NCBI RefSeq assembly: GCF_002117445.1
Contig: NZ_CP019937.1
Span: forward strand, 2,167,501-2,231,500
Length of the DNA stretch: 64,000 nt
Origin: Ketogulonicigenium robustum
GTDB lineage: Bacteria; Pseudomonadota; Alphaproteobacteria; Rhodobacterales; Rhodobacteraceae
Direction: 5' to 3'
This document shows, in pieces, positions 46,786 through 54,596 of this stretch; the first letter of the stretch is position 1; the number at the start of each line of letters is the position of its first letter. The notes under the pieces were generated by a model. The model worked only from the letters and a program-made list of their open reading frames with translations, searched no databases and had not been told where the DNA came from. The translations under genes and the position numbers were made by a program.

Positions 46786-49098
46786 TCAATTGAAACGGTT
46801 ATCACGCGGGAAACCGCGCGGGGCCATGCGCCCCGTCGTCGCCCGTTTGGCCAGCCATTCCGTCAGGTCGGGTTCCGACCGTGTGCGCCCGCCGGTTTCC
46901 TTCCACGACAGGCCGTCGGCCAGCACCAGCGTGATCAAATCGGACAGTCCGCCGTCTTTGAACTTCTGCAGCTTCACGCCCTTGCCACGCGCCATTTCGG
47001 GCAGCTCGTCCAGCGGGAAAACCAGCATCTTGCGGTTATCGCCGACGACCGCCACATGATCGCCGGTGACAGGTTTGCAGATCAGCGCGGTCGCCCCTTC
47101 GGGCAGGTTCAGAACCTGCTTGCCCGCACGTGTCTGGGCCATCACGTCATCTTCGTTCACGATGAACCCGTCGCCCGCGCTGGATGCGACGATCAGTTTC
47201 TGACCGGGACGATGGATAAGGATATCAACGATTTGCGCATCGTTTGGCAAATCGACCATCAGGCGCAGCGGCTCGCCCATACCCCGCCCGCCGGGCAGGT
47301 TCGCGGCGACGACGGTATAGAAACGACCGGTCGACGCGAATACCAACAGGCGGTCTGTCGTCTCGGCGTGGAAGACGAAACGCCCTTTGTCGCCGTCCTT
47401 GAACTTCAGCTCCTGATCGGCAGGAATGTGGCCCTTCATGGCGCGAATCCAGCCCATCTCCGAACAGATCACGGTAATCGGTTCGCGCTCGATCATAGCC
47501 TCCAGCGGCACATCGGCGACCTCGGTGCCCTCGCCAAAGGCAGTGCGGCGCGCGCCCCCTTTGCTGGTCTTGCCGAACTGCCTGCGCACGTCCTTCAACT
47601 CGTCGGCGATGCGCGTCCACTGCAGTTTTTCGTCGCCCATCAGCGCATGCAAACCGGCGCGCTCGGCTTGCAAGGCGTCGCGCTCGTTCACCAGCTCGAT
47701 CTCTTCAAGGCGACGCAAGCTGCGCAGGCGCATGTTCAAGATCGCCTCGACCTGCACTTCGCTGAGGCCATCTGTCGCAGCGGGCAGCGTCAGCGGCGAG
47801 ACATAGGTTTTCTCGTCCAACGCGCGCGCGGTTTTGCGGCTCCAGTCCTCGACACGCAGGGCTGCTTTGGGGTCGTCATCATAGCGGATAATGTCGATGA
47901 CGCGGTCGAGGTTCAGATAGGCCGTGATGAAGCCCTGCAGCACCTCCAGCCGGTGGTCGATCTTTTCCAAACGGTGCGTGGTGCGGCGCTGCAGCACCTC
48001 ACGGCGGTGGTCCAAAAACGCGCGCAACACGTCTTTCAGCGAACAAACCTTGGGCGTGACCCCATCGATCAGCACGTTCATGTTCATATTGAACCGGACT
48101 TCCAGTTCCGAGTTCTTGAACAGCATGCCCATCAGCATCTCGGGCTCGATCGTGCGGGCGCGCGGCTCCAGCACGATGCGGACATCCTCGGCGCTCTCAT
48201 CACGCACATCGGCCAGCGCAGGCACTTTCTTCACGGCGATCAGCTCGGCCAGACGCTCGATCAGCTTGGATTTCTGCACCTGATAGGGAATTTCCGTGAC
48301 GATGATCTGCCAGCCACCACGGCCCAGATCCTCAACCTCCCACTTGGCGCGCAGGCGGAAAGCGCCGCGGCCGGTGCGGTAGGCTTGGCGGATGTTTTCG
48401 GGGTCTTCGACAATCACGCCGCCGGTCGGAAAGTCGGGGCCGGGAATGAACGCCAGCAGCGAATCGTCATCGGCGCTAGGGGCGCGGATAAGGTGCAGGC
48501 AGGCGGCGATCACCTCGTCCAGATTATGGGGCGGAATGTTGGTCGCCATCCCCACCGCGATACCGGATGCGCCGTTGGCCAGCAGGTTCGGGAACGCGGC
48601 GGGCAACACGACAGGTTCTTCCTGCGTGCCGTCATAGTTCGCGCGGTAATCGACCGCATCCTCGTCCAGCCCCAACAGCAGCGCCTCGGCGGCGGCGGTC
48701 ATGCGCGCTTCGGTGTAGCGGCTGGCGGCGGGGCTGTCGCCGTCGATGTTGCCGAAGTTGCCCTGCCCGTCGACCAGCGGGTAGCGGACGTTGAAGTCCT
48801 GCGCCAAACGCGCCATCGCATCATAGATCGCCGCATCGCCGTGGGGGTGGAAGTTCCCCATCACGTCGCCCGCAATCTTGGCCGATTTGCGGAACCCCCC
48901 GCCCGAGGCGAGGCGCAATTCCCGCATCGCATACAGGATGCGCCGATGCACCGGCTTCAGCCCGTCGCGCGCGTCGGGCAGCGCGCGGTGCATAATGGTC
49001 GAGAGAGCATACGTCAGATACCGATCGCCAATGGCACGGCGCAGGGTCTCGGTCAGCTCTTGCGGGTTCGGGGGCAAATCATCGGGGGTATCGGTCAT
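46786..49098 (-). CDS. parC: DNA topoisomerase IV subunit A
   Basis: A 770-residue type IIA topoisomerase subunit that decatenates daughter chromosomes. The winged-helix/active-site region includes RALPDARDGLKPVHRRILYAM and the catalytic tyrosine in ASRYTEARM. The C-terminal beta-pinwheel is shorter than in GyrA and lacks a clear GyrA box. The quinolone region reads HPHGDAAIYDAM: Ala and Asp replace the E. coli Ser80 and Glu84, which I recall as natural in alphaproteobacteria. parE is not in the window. It is divergent from the HIG1-like gene across 162 nt. Confidence 0.95.
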   Translation of the reverse strand: MTDTPDDLPPNPQELTETLRRAIGDRYLTYALSTIMHRALPDARDGLKPVHRRILYAMRELRLASGGGFRKSAKIAGDVMGNFHPHGDAAIYDAMARLAQDFNVRYPLVDGQGNFGNIDGDSPAASRYTEARMTAAAEALLLGLDEDAVDYRANYDGTQEEPVVLPAAFPNLLANGASGIAVGMATNIPPHNLDEVIAACLHLIRAPSADDDSLLAFIPGPDFPTGGVIVEDPENIRQAYRTGRGAFRLRAKWEVEDLGRGGWQIIVTEIPYQVQKSKLIERLAELIAVKKVPALADVRDESAEDVRIVLEPRARTIEPEMLMGMLFKNSELEVRFNMNMNVLIDGVTPKVCSLKDVLRAFLDHRREVLQRRTTHRLEKIDHRLEVLQGFITAYLNLDRVIDIIRYDDDPKAALRVEDWSRKTARALDEKTYVSPLTLPAATDGLSEVQVEAILNMRLRSLRRLEEIELVNERDALQAERAGLHALMGDEKLQWTRIADELKDVRRQFGKTSKGGARRTAFGEGTEVADVPLEAMIEREPITVICSEMGWIRAMKGHIPADQELKFKDGDKGRFVFHAETTDRLLVFASTGRFYTVVAANLPGGRGMGEPLRLMVDLPNDAQIVDILIHRPGQKLIVASSAGDGFIVNEDDVMAQTRAGKQVLNLPEGATALICKPVTGDHVAVVGDNRKMLVFPLDELPEMARGKGVKLQKFKDGGLSDLITLVLADGLSWKETGGRTRSEPDLTEWLAKRATTGRMAPRGFPRDNRFN

Positions 49099-49260
49099 GG
49101 CACAGGTCTAGCCGCCTCGCCGCGCCTTGTGAAGCCGCCAGATCACGCCGAATTCACCGGCACGCGCGCAGGTTCATGCCAGCCGCGGGCAAAGCACGCT
49201 ATGGCACAGGGCCGCACAAAGCGCTAAACAGACCAAGACCTGCTGGCGGAAGGAACACCA

Positions 49261-49466
49261 ATGCTTTCGAATTTCCTGTTTGTCCTGTGTGCCTTGCGAT
49301 GCTGGCCACGTTAGGTGTGCTTATTCTGGGGATGGGGTCGTTCGCAAAAAGCGGCGAGTTTTATCGCCGCAACGCAAACCGCCTGATGCGCTGGCGCGTC
49401 GGGCTGCAGGCGCTGTCGGTCGTGCTGTTCTTCGCCTATTTGTTCAGCATCGGCATCAAGTGGTAG
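49261..49466 (+). CDS. HIG1-like small twin-transmembrane protein, apparent frameshift
   Basis: A strong ribosome site (GGAAGGAA) precedes the ATG at 49261, but that frame ends after 17 codons (MLSNFLFVLCALRCWPR). One base missing near 49295 would join MLSNFLFVLCAL to AMLATLGVLILGMGSFAKS and then GEFYRRNANRLMRWRVGLQ, giving a protein of about 68 residues with two membrane helices around a GEF-RR-N-LMR-R loop. That matches the HIG1-type small proteins common in this order. The downstream frame alone could start at the ATG at 49299 (55 residues). Its stop overlaps the GTG start of the next gene. This is either a real mutation or a base-call error. Confidence 0.65.
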
Positions 49467-50044
49467 TTCTGAACCGCATCTACACGCGCACGGGCGATGA
49501 CGGCACAACAGCGCTGTCCGATGGCACGCGCTGCGCAAAGCACGACCTGCGCGTTCAGGCCTATGGCACCGTAGACGAAGCGAACGCCACCTTGGGCCTT
49601 GCCGCCTTGCATGCGGCGGGCGATATGGCGCGGGCTATCGCCATGATCCAGAACGAAATGTTCGATCTGGGGGCAGATTTGTCGCGCCCGCAGATGACCC
49701 GCGATGCCGACGCCCCCTACCCCGTCTTGCGCATGATCGCGCCCCAAGTCGCGCGACTGGAAGCGGAAATCGACGCGATGACCGCCCGCCTTGCCCCCTT
49801 GCGCAGCTTCATTCTGCCCGGGGGCAGCCCCTTGGCCGCCCATCTGCATCTGGCCCGCACGGTGGTGCGCCGCGCCGAACGTTTGGCAAGCCAGCTGTGG
49901 CTGGACACTCAAGACGTGAACCCCGAAGCCGTCAAATACCTGAACCGCCTGTCCGACTGGGTGTTCAACGCCGCGCGCATCGCGAACGATGATGGCGCAG
50001 CCGACATCCTGTGGGTGCCGGGCGCGACGCGAACCGCCCCCTAA
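49460..50044 (+). CDS. Cob(I)yrinic acid a,c-diamide / corrinoid adenosyltransferase (PduO type)
   Basis: A 194-residue PduO-type ATP:corrinoid adenosyltransferase that attaches the adenosyl group of coenzyme B12. Features are the N-terminal ATP-binding RIYTRTGDDGTT, the YGTVDEANATLG helix start, FILPGGSPLAAHLHLARTV with RRAER, and the NRLSDWVFNAAR segment. The GTG at 49460 gives the usual N-terminus MVVLNRIYTRTGDD and overlaps the end of the HIG1-like gene, so the two are translationally coupled. No other cobalamin gene is present. Confidence 0.9.
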   Translation: MVVLNRIYTRTGDDGTTALSDGTRCAKHDLRVQAYGTVDEANATLGLAALHAAGDMARAIAMIQNEMFDLGADLSRPQMTRDADAPYPVLRMIAPQVARLEAEIDAMTARLAPLRSFILPGGSPLAAHLHLARTVVRRAERLASQLWLDTQDVNPEAVKYLNRLSDWVFNAARIANDDGAADILWVPGATRTAP

Positions 50045-50062
50045 GCCGCAAAGGAAAGCCCG

Positions 50063-51586
50063 ATGACCAGCCCCAAACCTGTTGTTTTGTGCATCCTCGA
50101 TGGCTGGGGAATCGGCAATGGCCCCACCGGAAACGCCCCCACGCAGGCAAACGTGCCGCATTTCAACCGCGTCATGGCGACCTGCCCTACCGCCACGCTG
50201 GTTACATTCGGCCCCGACGTGGGCCTGCCCACCGGCCAAATGGGCAATTCCGAAGTCGGCCATACCAATATCGGTGCAGGCCGCGTAGTGGCGATGGATC
50301 TGGGGCAGATCGACTTGGCGATTGAAACGGGCGCGCTGGCCGACAACGCCGCCCTGCGCGATTTTATCACCGCCCTGCAGACCAGCGGCGGAACGGCGCA
50401 CCTGCTGGGCGTTATATCGGACGGGGGTGTGCACGGGCATATTAACCACGTTCTGGCGGCCGCCAAGATCATCGCCGCTGCCGGTGTTCCGGTCGTGCTG
50501 CACGCGATCAGCGACGGGCGCGACGTCGCGCCCGATTCGGCCCCCGCCTATTTCGCCACCCTGACCGCCGCGCTGCCCGCGAGCGCGCGGGTAGGCACCG
50601 TGATCGGCCGCTATTACGCGCTAGACCGCGACAATCGGTGGGAACGGGTCGAGACCGCCTATCAGGCCATCGCCCACGCCAAAGCCGCCCACACCGCGCC
50701 AGATGCAGTCACCGCCATCACCCAAAGCCACGCGGCTGGCGTGATGGATGAATTTGTCCCCGCCACCATCATCGGCGATTACGCCGGCATGCAGGCAGGC
50801 GACGGGCTGTTCTGCCTGAACTTCCGTGCCGACCGCGCGCGCGAGATTTTGGCCTGCTTCGGCGACCCCGCCTTTGCGGCATTCGACCGTGGCCCCCTGC
50901 CGCCGCTGGCCGCGCTGCTGGGGATGGTCGAGTATTCCGAGCGCCACAGCACGTGGTTCAACACCGTTTTTCCCAAGCGCAATTTGGTCAATACGCTGGG
51001 CGAATGGGTGGCCGCCCAAGGTCTGACCCAGTTCCGGCTGGCCGAGACCGAGAAATACCCTCATGTCACCTTCTTCCTGAACGGCGGGGTGGAAACGCCC
51101 TACGCGGGCGAAGACCGCCACATGCCGCCCTCGCCCAAGGTGGCCACGTATGATTTGCAGCCCGAGATGTCCGCCGATGCCGTGACCGACGCTTTCGTGG
51201 CCGCGATTGAAAAGGGATACGACCTAATCGTCACCAACTACGCCAACCCCGACATGGTCGGCCACACCGGCAGCCTACCCGCCACGATCAAAGCGCTCGA
51301 GGCGGTGGATCGTGGTCTGGGGCGCGTGCTGGCCGCGCTGGAAAAGGCAGGCGGTGCGATGCTGCTGACCGCCGATCATGGCAATGCGGAACAGATGATC
51401 GACCCCGTCACAGGCGGGCCGCACACGGCCCATACAGTCAATCTGGTGCCGGTCGCCCTGATCGGCGGGCCTGCGGGTGCCACCCTGCGCACAGGCCGCT
51501 TGGCCGACGTCGCCCCAACCCTGCTGGATCTGATGGGCCTGCCGCAACCGCCCGAAATGACGGGGCACAGCCTGATCCAACGATGA
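50063..51586 (+). CDS. gpmI: 2,3-bisphosphoglycerate-independent phosphoglycerate mutase
   Basis: A 507-residue alkaline-phosphatase-fold enzyme that interconverts 3- and 2-phosphoglycerate. The phosphorylated serine is Ser63 in QMGNSEVGHTNIG. Metal-binding segments include ILDGWG near the N-terminus, VTNYANPDMVGHTG and LTADHGNAEQM. AAAGGAAA precedes the ATG. Its stop overlaps the next start as ATGA, coupling glycolysis to a cell-wall gene by position only. Confidence 0.96.
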   Translation: MTSPKPVVLCILDGWGIGNGPTGNAPTQANVPHFNRVMATCPTATLVTFGPDVGLPTGQMGNSEVGHTNIGAGRVVAMDLGQIDLAIETGALADNAALRDFITALQTSGGTAHLLGVISDGGVHGHINHVLAAAKIIAAAGVPVVLHAISDGRDVAPDSAPAYFATLTAALPASARVGTVIGRYYALDRDNRWERVETAYQAIAHAKAAHTAPDAVTAITQSHAAGVMDEFVPATIIGDYAGMQAGDGLFCLNFRADRAREILACFGDPAFAAFDRGPLPPLAALLGMVEYSERHSTWFNTVFPKRNLVNTLGEWVAAQGLTQFRLAETEKYPHVTFFLNGGVETPYAGEDRHMPPSPKVATYDLQPEMSADAVTDAFVAAIEKGYDLIVTNYANPDMVGHTGSLPATIKALEAVDRGLGRVLAALEKAGGAMLLTADHGNAEQMIDPVTGGPHTAHTVNLVPVALIGGPAGATLRTGRLADVAPTLLDLMGLPQPPEMTGHSLIQR

Positions 51587-52725
51587 AGCACTTTGCGAAA
51601 ATCGTCGCCCTTGCGGTGACACTCGCCCTGCCAGTCGCGGCGCAGGACGCCCCGCAAAGCACGGCTGACGGGGCGCGTGCCGCGGCAAGCGCCCTCGAGG
51701 CTGCATCCGCGCGCCTTGCCAATGCCAGCAGCGCCGAAGACCGCATCGCCGCCCTGACCGAGACGCTGCACGCCTATGAAAACGGCCTGAACGCCCTGCG
51801 CGACGGGCTGCGGCGGGTCGCGATCCGCAAATCCACGTTGATGACCACGTTCAACGCCCGCGCGGGTGAAATCGGCAGTCTGCTGGCCACGATGCAGATG
51901 ATGGAACGCACCCCGCCCCAGCTGCACATGCTGCACCCCAGCGGCCCCGTCGGCACCCTGCGCGCCGGCATACTGATGGCCGACATCGCCCCCGCGCTGG
52001 ATGCCGAGGCCGCAACCCTGCGCGCCCAACTGCAAGAGCTGCAGGATCTGGAGGTGTTGCAAAACAGCGCCGCCACTACGCTGGAACAAGGCCTACAAGG
52101 CGCCCAAAGCGCCCGCGAGGAGCTGTCGCAGGCGTTGTCCAACCGCACCGACCTGCCGCTGCGCTTTACCGAAGACCCCGTTGCGATGTCGCTGCTGCTG
52201 TCGTCGTCGGAAACTTTGGGGGCCTTTGCCTCGGGGCTGGCGCAGACCATCGACAGCGAGATCGCCGAGATGGACACCGACGCCTGGAACCGCATGGGCC
52301 GCCTTGCCCTGCCGGTAACCGGCGAAATCCTGCGCCGCTTCAACGAAGAAGACGCCGCAGGCACCCGCCGCCCCGGCCTTGTGATCGCCACCCGCCCGCA
52401 AGCCATGGTCACCAGCCCCATCGCCGCCACGATCCGCTTTGTCGGCCCCTTGCTGGACATGGGGGTCGTCGTGATTTTGGAACCCGCGCCGAACGTGCTG
52501 TTCATCATGGCGGGTCTGGATCAGGGCTTCGGCACAGTCGGGCAGATCATCCCCGAGGACACACCCGTCGGGCTAATGGGCGGATCTACGCCCGATGGTG
52601 ACGCGCTTTTGATGCAGGCAAACCAAGGCAATGCACAAAACCTGTCGGAAACCCTTTATCTTGAGGTCCGCGAAGGGCAATCTGCCGTAGATCCGGCGGC
52701 TTGGTTCGCGTTGGGCCAACAATGA
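51583..52725 (+). CDS. EnvC-like murein hydrolase activator (degenerate LytM domain)
   Basis: A 380-residue exported protein: a signal peptide (cleavage near residue 20, PVAA-QD), a long coiled-coil region (about 30-250, rich in Ala, Leu and Glu) and a C-terminal M23/LytM-like domain (about 260-360, with VTSPIAATIRFVGPLLDMGVV). The zinc-binding histidines of active M23 peptidases are not visible, as in EnvC. Such proteins activate amidases at division sites rather than cutting peptidoglycan. It lies directly upstream of ctpA, the usual neighbourhood of EnvC homologues. Confidence 0.85.
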   Translation: MKHFAKIVALAVTLALPVAAQDAPQSTADGARAAASALEAASARLANASSAEDRIAALTETLHAYENGLNALRDGLRRVAIRKSTLMTTFNARAGEIGSLLATMQMMERTPPQLHMLHPSGPVGTLRAGILMADIAPALDAEAATLRAQLQELQDLEVLQNSAATTLEQGLQGAQSAREELSQALSNRTDLPLRFTEDPVAMSLLLSSSETLGAFASGLAQTIDSEIAEMDTDAWNRMGRLALPVTGEILRRFNEEDAAGTRRPGLVIATRPQAMVTSPIAATIRFVGPLLDMGVVVILEPAPNVLFIMAGLDQGFGTVGQIIPEDTPVGLMGGSTPDGDALLMQANQGNAQNLSETLYLEVREGQSAVDPAAWFALGQQ

Positions 52726-52769
52726 ATGACGATCTGGGCGCAGGCATCCCCGCAGCAAGGATATAGACG

Positions 52770-54101
52770 ATGAAGAAGTACCTGGTTTCTGCACTGGGCG
52801 GCACGGCCCTCGGGCTTTTGGTCACGACCCAGTTCGCCGCGCCCCTGATGGCGCAGCAGGAAGACAGCCAGACGCTGTACGAACAGCTGGACCTGTTCGG
52901 CACGATCCTTGAGCGGATCCGCGCGAATTACGTCGAAGAGGTTGATGAAAAACAGCTGATCGAAGCGGCGATCAATGGGATGCTGACCTCGCTCGACCCG
53001 CATTCCAGCTATCTGTCGGCCGATGCGGCCGCCGATATGCGCGTTCAAACGCGCGGCGCGTTCGGTGGCCTCGGGTTGGAGGTCACGCAAGAAGACGGCT
53101 GGGTCAAGGTCGTCTCGCCCATGGATGGCACCCCCGCCGAGGCGGCGGGCCTGCAAGCAGGCGATTTCATCACCGCCGTCGATGGCCAAAGCACCATGGG
53201 TCTTGTGCTGGATGATGCGGTCGAACTGATGCGCGGCCCCGTCGGGTCGGAAGTGACGCTGACCATCGCCCGCGAAGGCAGCAGCGACACGTTTGATGTC
53301 GCGCTGGTGCGCGATACCATCCGCCTGACCGCCGCCCGCGCCCGCACCGAGGGGAATTCCGTGGTACTGCGCCTGACCACCTTCAGCGATCAGACCTATG
53401 ACAATATGGCCAGCGGCCTTGCCGAACAGATCGAGGCCGCAGGCGGCATCGACAATGTCGACGGCGTGGTGATCGACCTGCGCAACAACCCCGGCGGCCT
53501 ACTGAACCAAGCGATCTACGTCGCCGACGCATTCCTTGATTCGGGCGAGATAGTCTCGACCCGTGGGCGCGATCCGGCCCAGTCCGAGCGCTACAACGCC
53601 ACCCCCGGCGATCTGATCGAGGGCAAGCCCCTTGTGGTGCTGATCAACGGCGGCTCGGCCTCGGCGTCGGAAATCGTGGCGGGCGCGCTGCAAGACCACG
53701 GCCGCGCCATCGTGGTCGGCACCCAAAGCTTCGGCAAAGGCTCGGTCCAAACCTTGATGCCGCTGGAGGGTGAGGCCGCCATGCGCCTGACCACCGCCCG
53801 CTATTACACGCCCTCGGGGCGGTCGATTCAGGCCGTGGGCGTGTCGCCCGACATTATCGTGGAACAGCCGCAGCCCCGCACCGACGAGGCTGAAACGCCA
53901 AACGGCGCCCTGCGCACCGAGGCCAGCCTGCGCGGATCGCTGAACAACGACAGCCTGACAGACGACGAACGCCAGCATCTGGAAGAACAGCGCGCCCGCG
54001 CCGAGGCAACCGCCGCGCTGCGCCAGCAAGACTACCAGATGGCCTATGCGATCGACATTCTCACCGGCCTGTCGGCCATGAACGTGAAGGCTGCAGAATG
54101 A
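52770..54101 (+). CDS. ctpA: Carboxy-terminal processing protease, S41 family (CtpA)
   Basis: A 443-residue periplasmic serine protease. It has an N-terminal signal/anchor (about 5-28), a PDZ domain (about 95-170, with GGLGLEVTQEDGWVKV) and the S41 core. The catalytic pair is Ser298 (GGSASASEI) and Lys323 (FGKGSVQT), 25 residues apart as in Prc. It degrades or trims exported proteins, including cell-wall hydrolases in other bacteria, which fits its place after the EnvC-like gene. AAGG precedes the ATG; its stop overlaps rppH. Confidence 0.95.
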   Translation: MKKYLVSALGGTALGLLVTTQFAAPLMAQQEDSQTLYEQLDLFGTILERIRANYVEEVDEKQLIEAAINGMLTSLDPHSSYLSADAAADMRVQTRGAFGGLGLEVTQEDGWVKVVSPMDGTPAEAAGLQAGDFITAVDGQSTMGLVLDDAVELMRGPVGSEVTLTIAREGSSDTFDVALVRDTIRLTAARARTEGNSVVLRLTTFSDQTYDNMASGLAEQIEAAGGIDNVDGVVIDLRNNPGGLLNQAIYVADAFLDSGEIVSTRGRDPAQSERYNATPGDLIEGKPLVVLINGGSASASEIVAGALQDHGRAIVVGTQSFGKGSVQTLMPLEGEAAMRLTTARYYTPSGRSIQAVGVSPDIIVEQPQPRTDEAETPNGALRTEASLRGSLNNDSLTDDERQHLEEQRARAEATAALRQQDYQMAYAIDILTGLSAMNVKAAE

Positions 54102-54565
54102 GCGATCTGCCCTATCGCCCCTGTGTGGGTGTCATGCTGGTGAATGACGCGGGGCGCGCCTTTGTCGGGCGCCGCATCGACACCCCTGGCCCCGCCTGGC
54201 AGATGCCCCAAGGTGGCATCGACCCCGGCGAGGATGCCAAAACCGCTGGCCTGCGCGAGCTGTGGGAAGAAACCGGCGTCACCGCCGATAAAGTCACGCT
54301 AGAACGCATCAGCACCGGGACCTATACCTACGAGCTGCCGCCCGAGCTGTTGGGCGTCGCGTGGGGTGGCAAGTATCGCGGGCAAATCCAGACTTGGGTT
54401 CTGCTGCGCTTTCACGGCACCGATGCCGACATCAATATCGCCACCGACCACCCCGAGTTTTCGGAATGGAAATGGGCCGCGATCACGGACCTTGTGCCCG
54501 AAATCGTGCCTTTCAAGCGACATGTCTATGAAGGTGTCATCCGCGAATTCGCAGATAGCCTGTGA
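54098..54565 (+). CDS. rppH: RNA pyrophosphohydrolase (Nudix)
   Basis: A 155-residue Nudix hydrolase. The Nudix box runs from Gly39-Gly40 to Val61 with GEDAKTAGLRELWEETGV. The N-terminus YRPCVGVMLVNDAGR and the TYELPPELLG region match RppH. It removes pyrophosphate from 5'-triphosphorylated mRNA ends to trigger decay. It lies next to rnr, another RNA-decay gene, and overlaps the ctpA stop as ATGA. Confidence 0.93.
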   Translation: MSDLPYRPCVGVMLVNDAGRAFVGRRIDTPGPAWQMPQGGIDPGEDAKTAGLRELWEETGVTADKVTLERISTGTYTYELPPELLGVAWGGKYRGQIQTWVLLRFHGTDADINIATDHPEFSEWKWAAITDLVPEIVPFKRHVYEGVIREFADSL

Positions 54566-54574
54566 CGTCGCGCG

Positions 54575-54594
54575 CCAGCCGTGCTAACGGCTGG
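54575..54594 (+). promoter_or_regulatory. Hairpin directly upstream of the rnr start
   Basis: 7-bp stem CCAGCCG/CGGCTGG with a 6-nt loop ends 2 nt before the rnr ATG. No Shine-Dalgarno sequence is visible between it and the ATG. It may terminate rppH or regulate rnr translation. Confidence 0.4.
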
Positions 54595-54596
54595 CT

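Noticed and set aside
46501-49227. 908-codon open frame opposite parC and the end of tuf2
   Set aside because: Spans two genuine genes on the other strand and the gap between them; no recognisable protein sequence.
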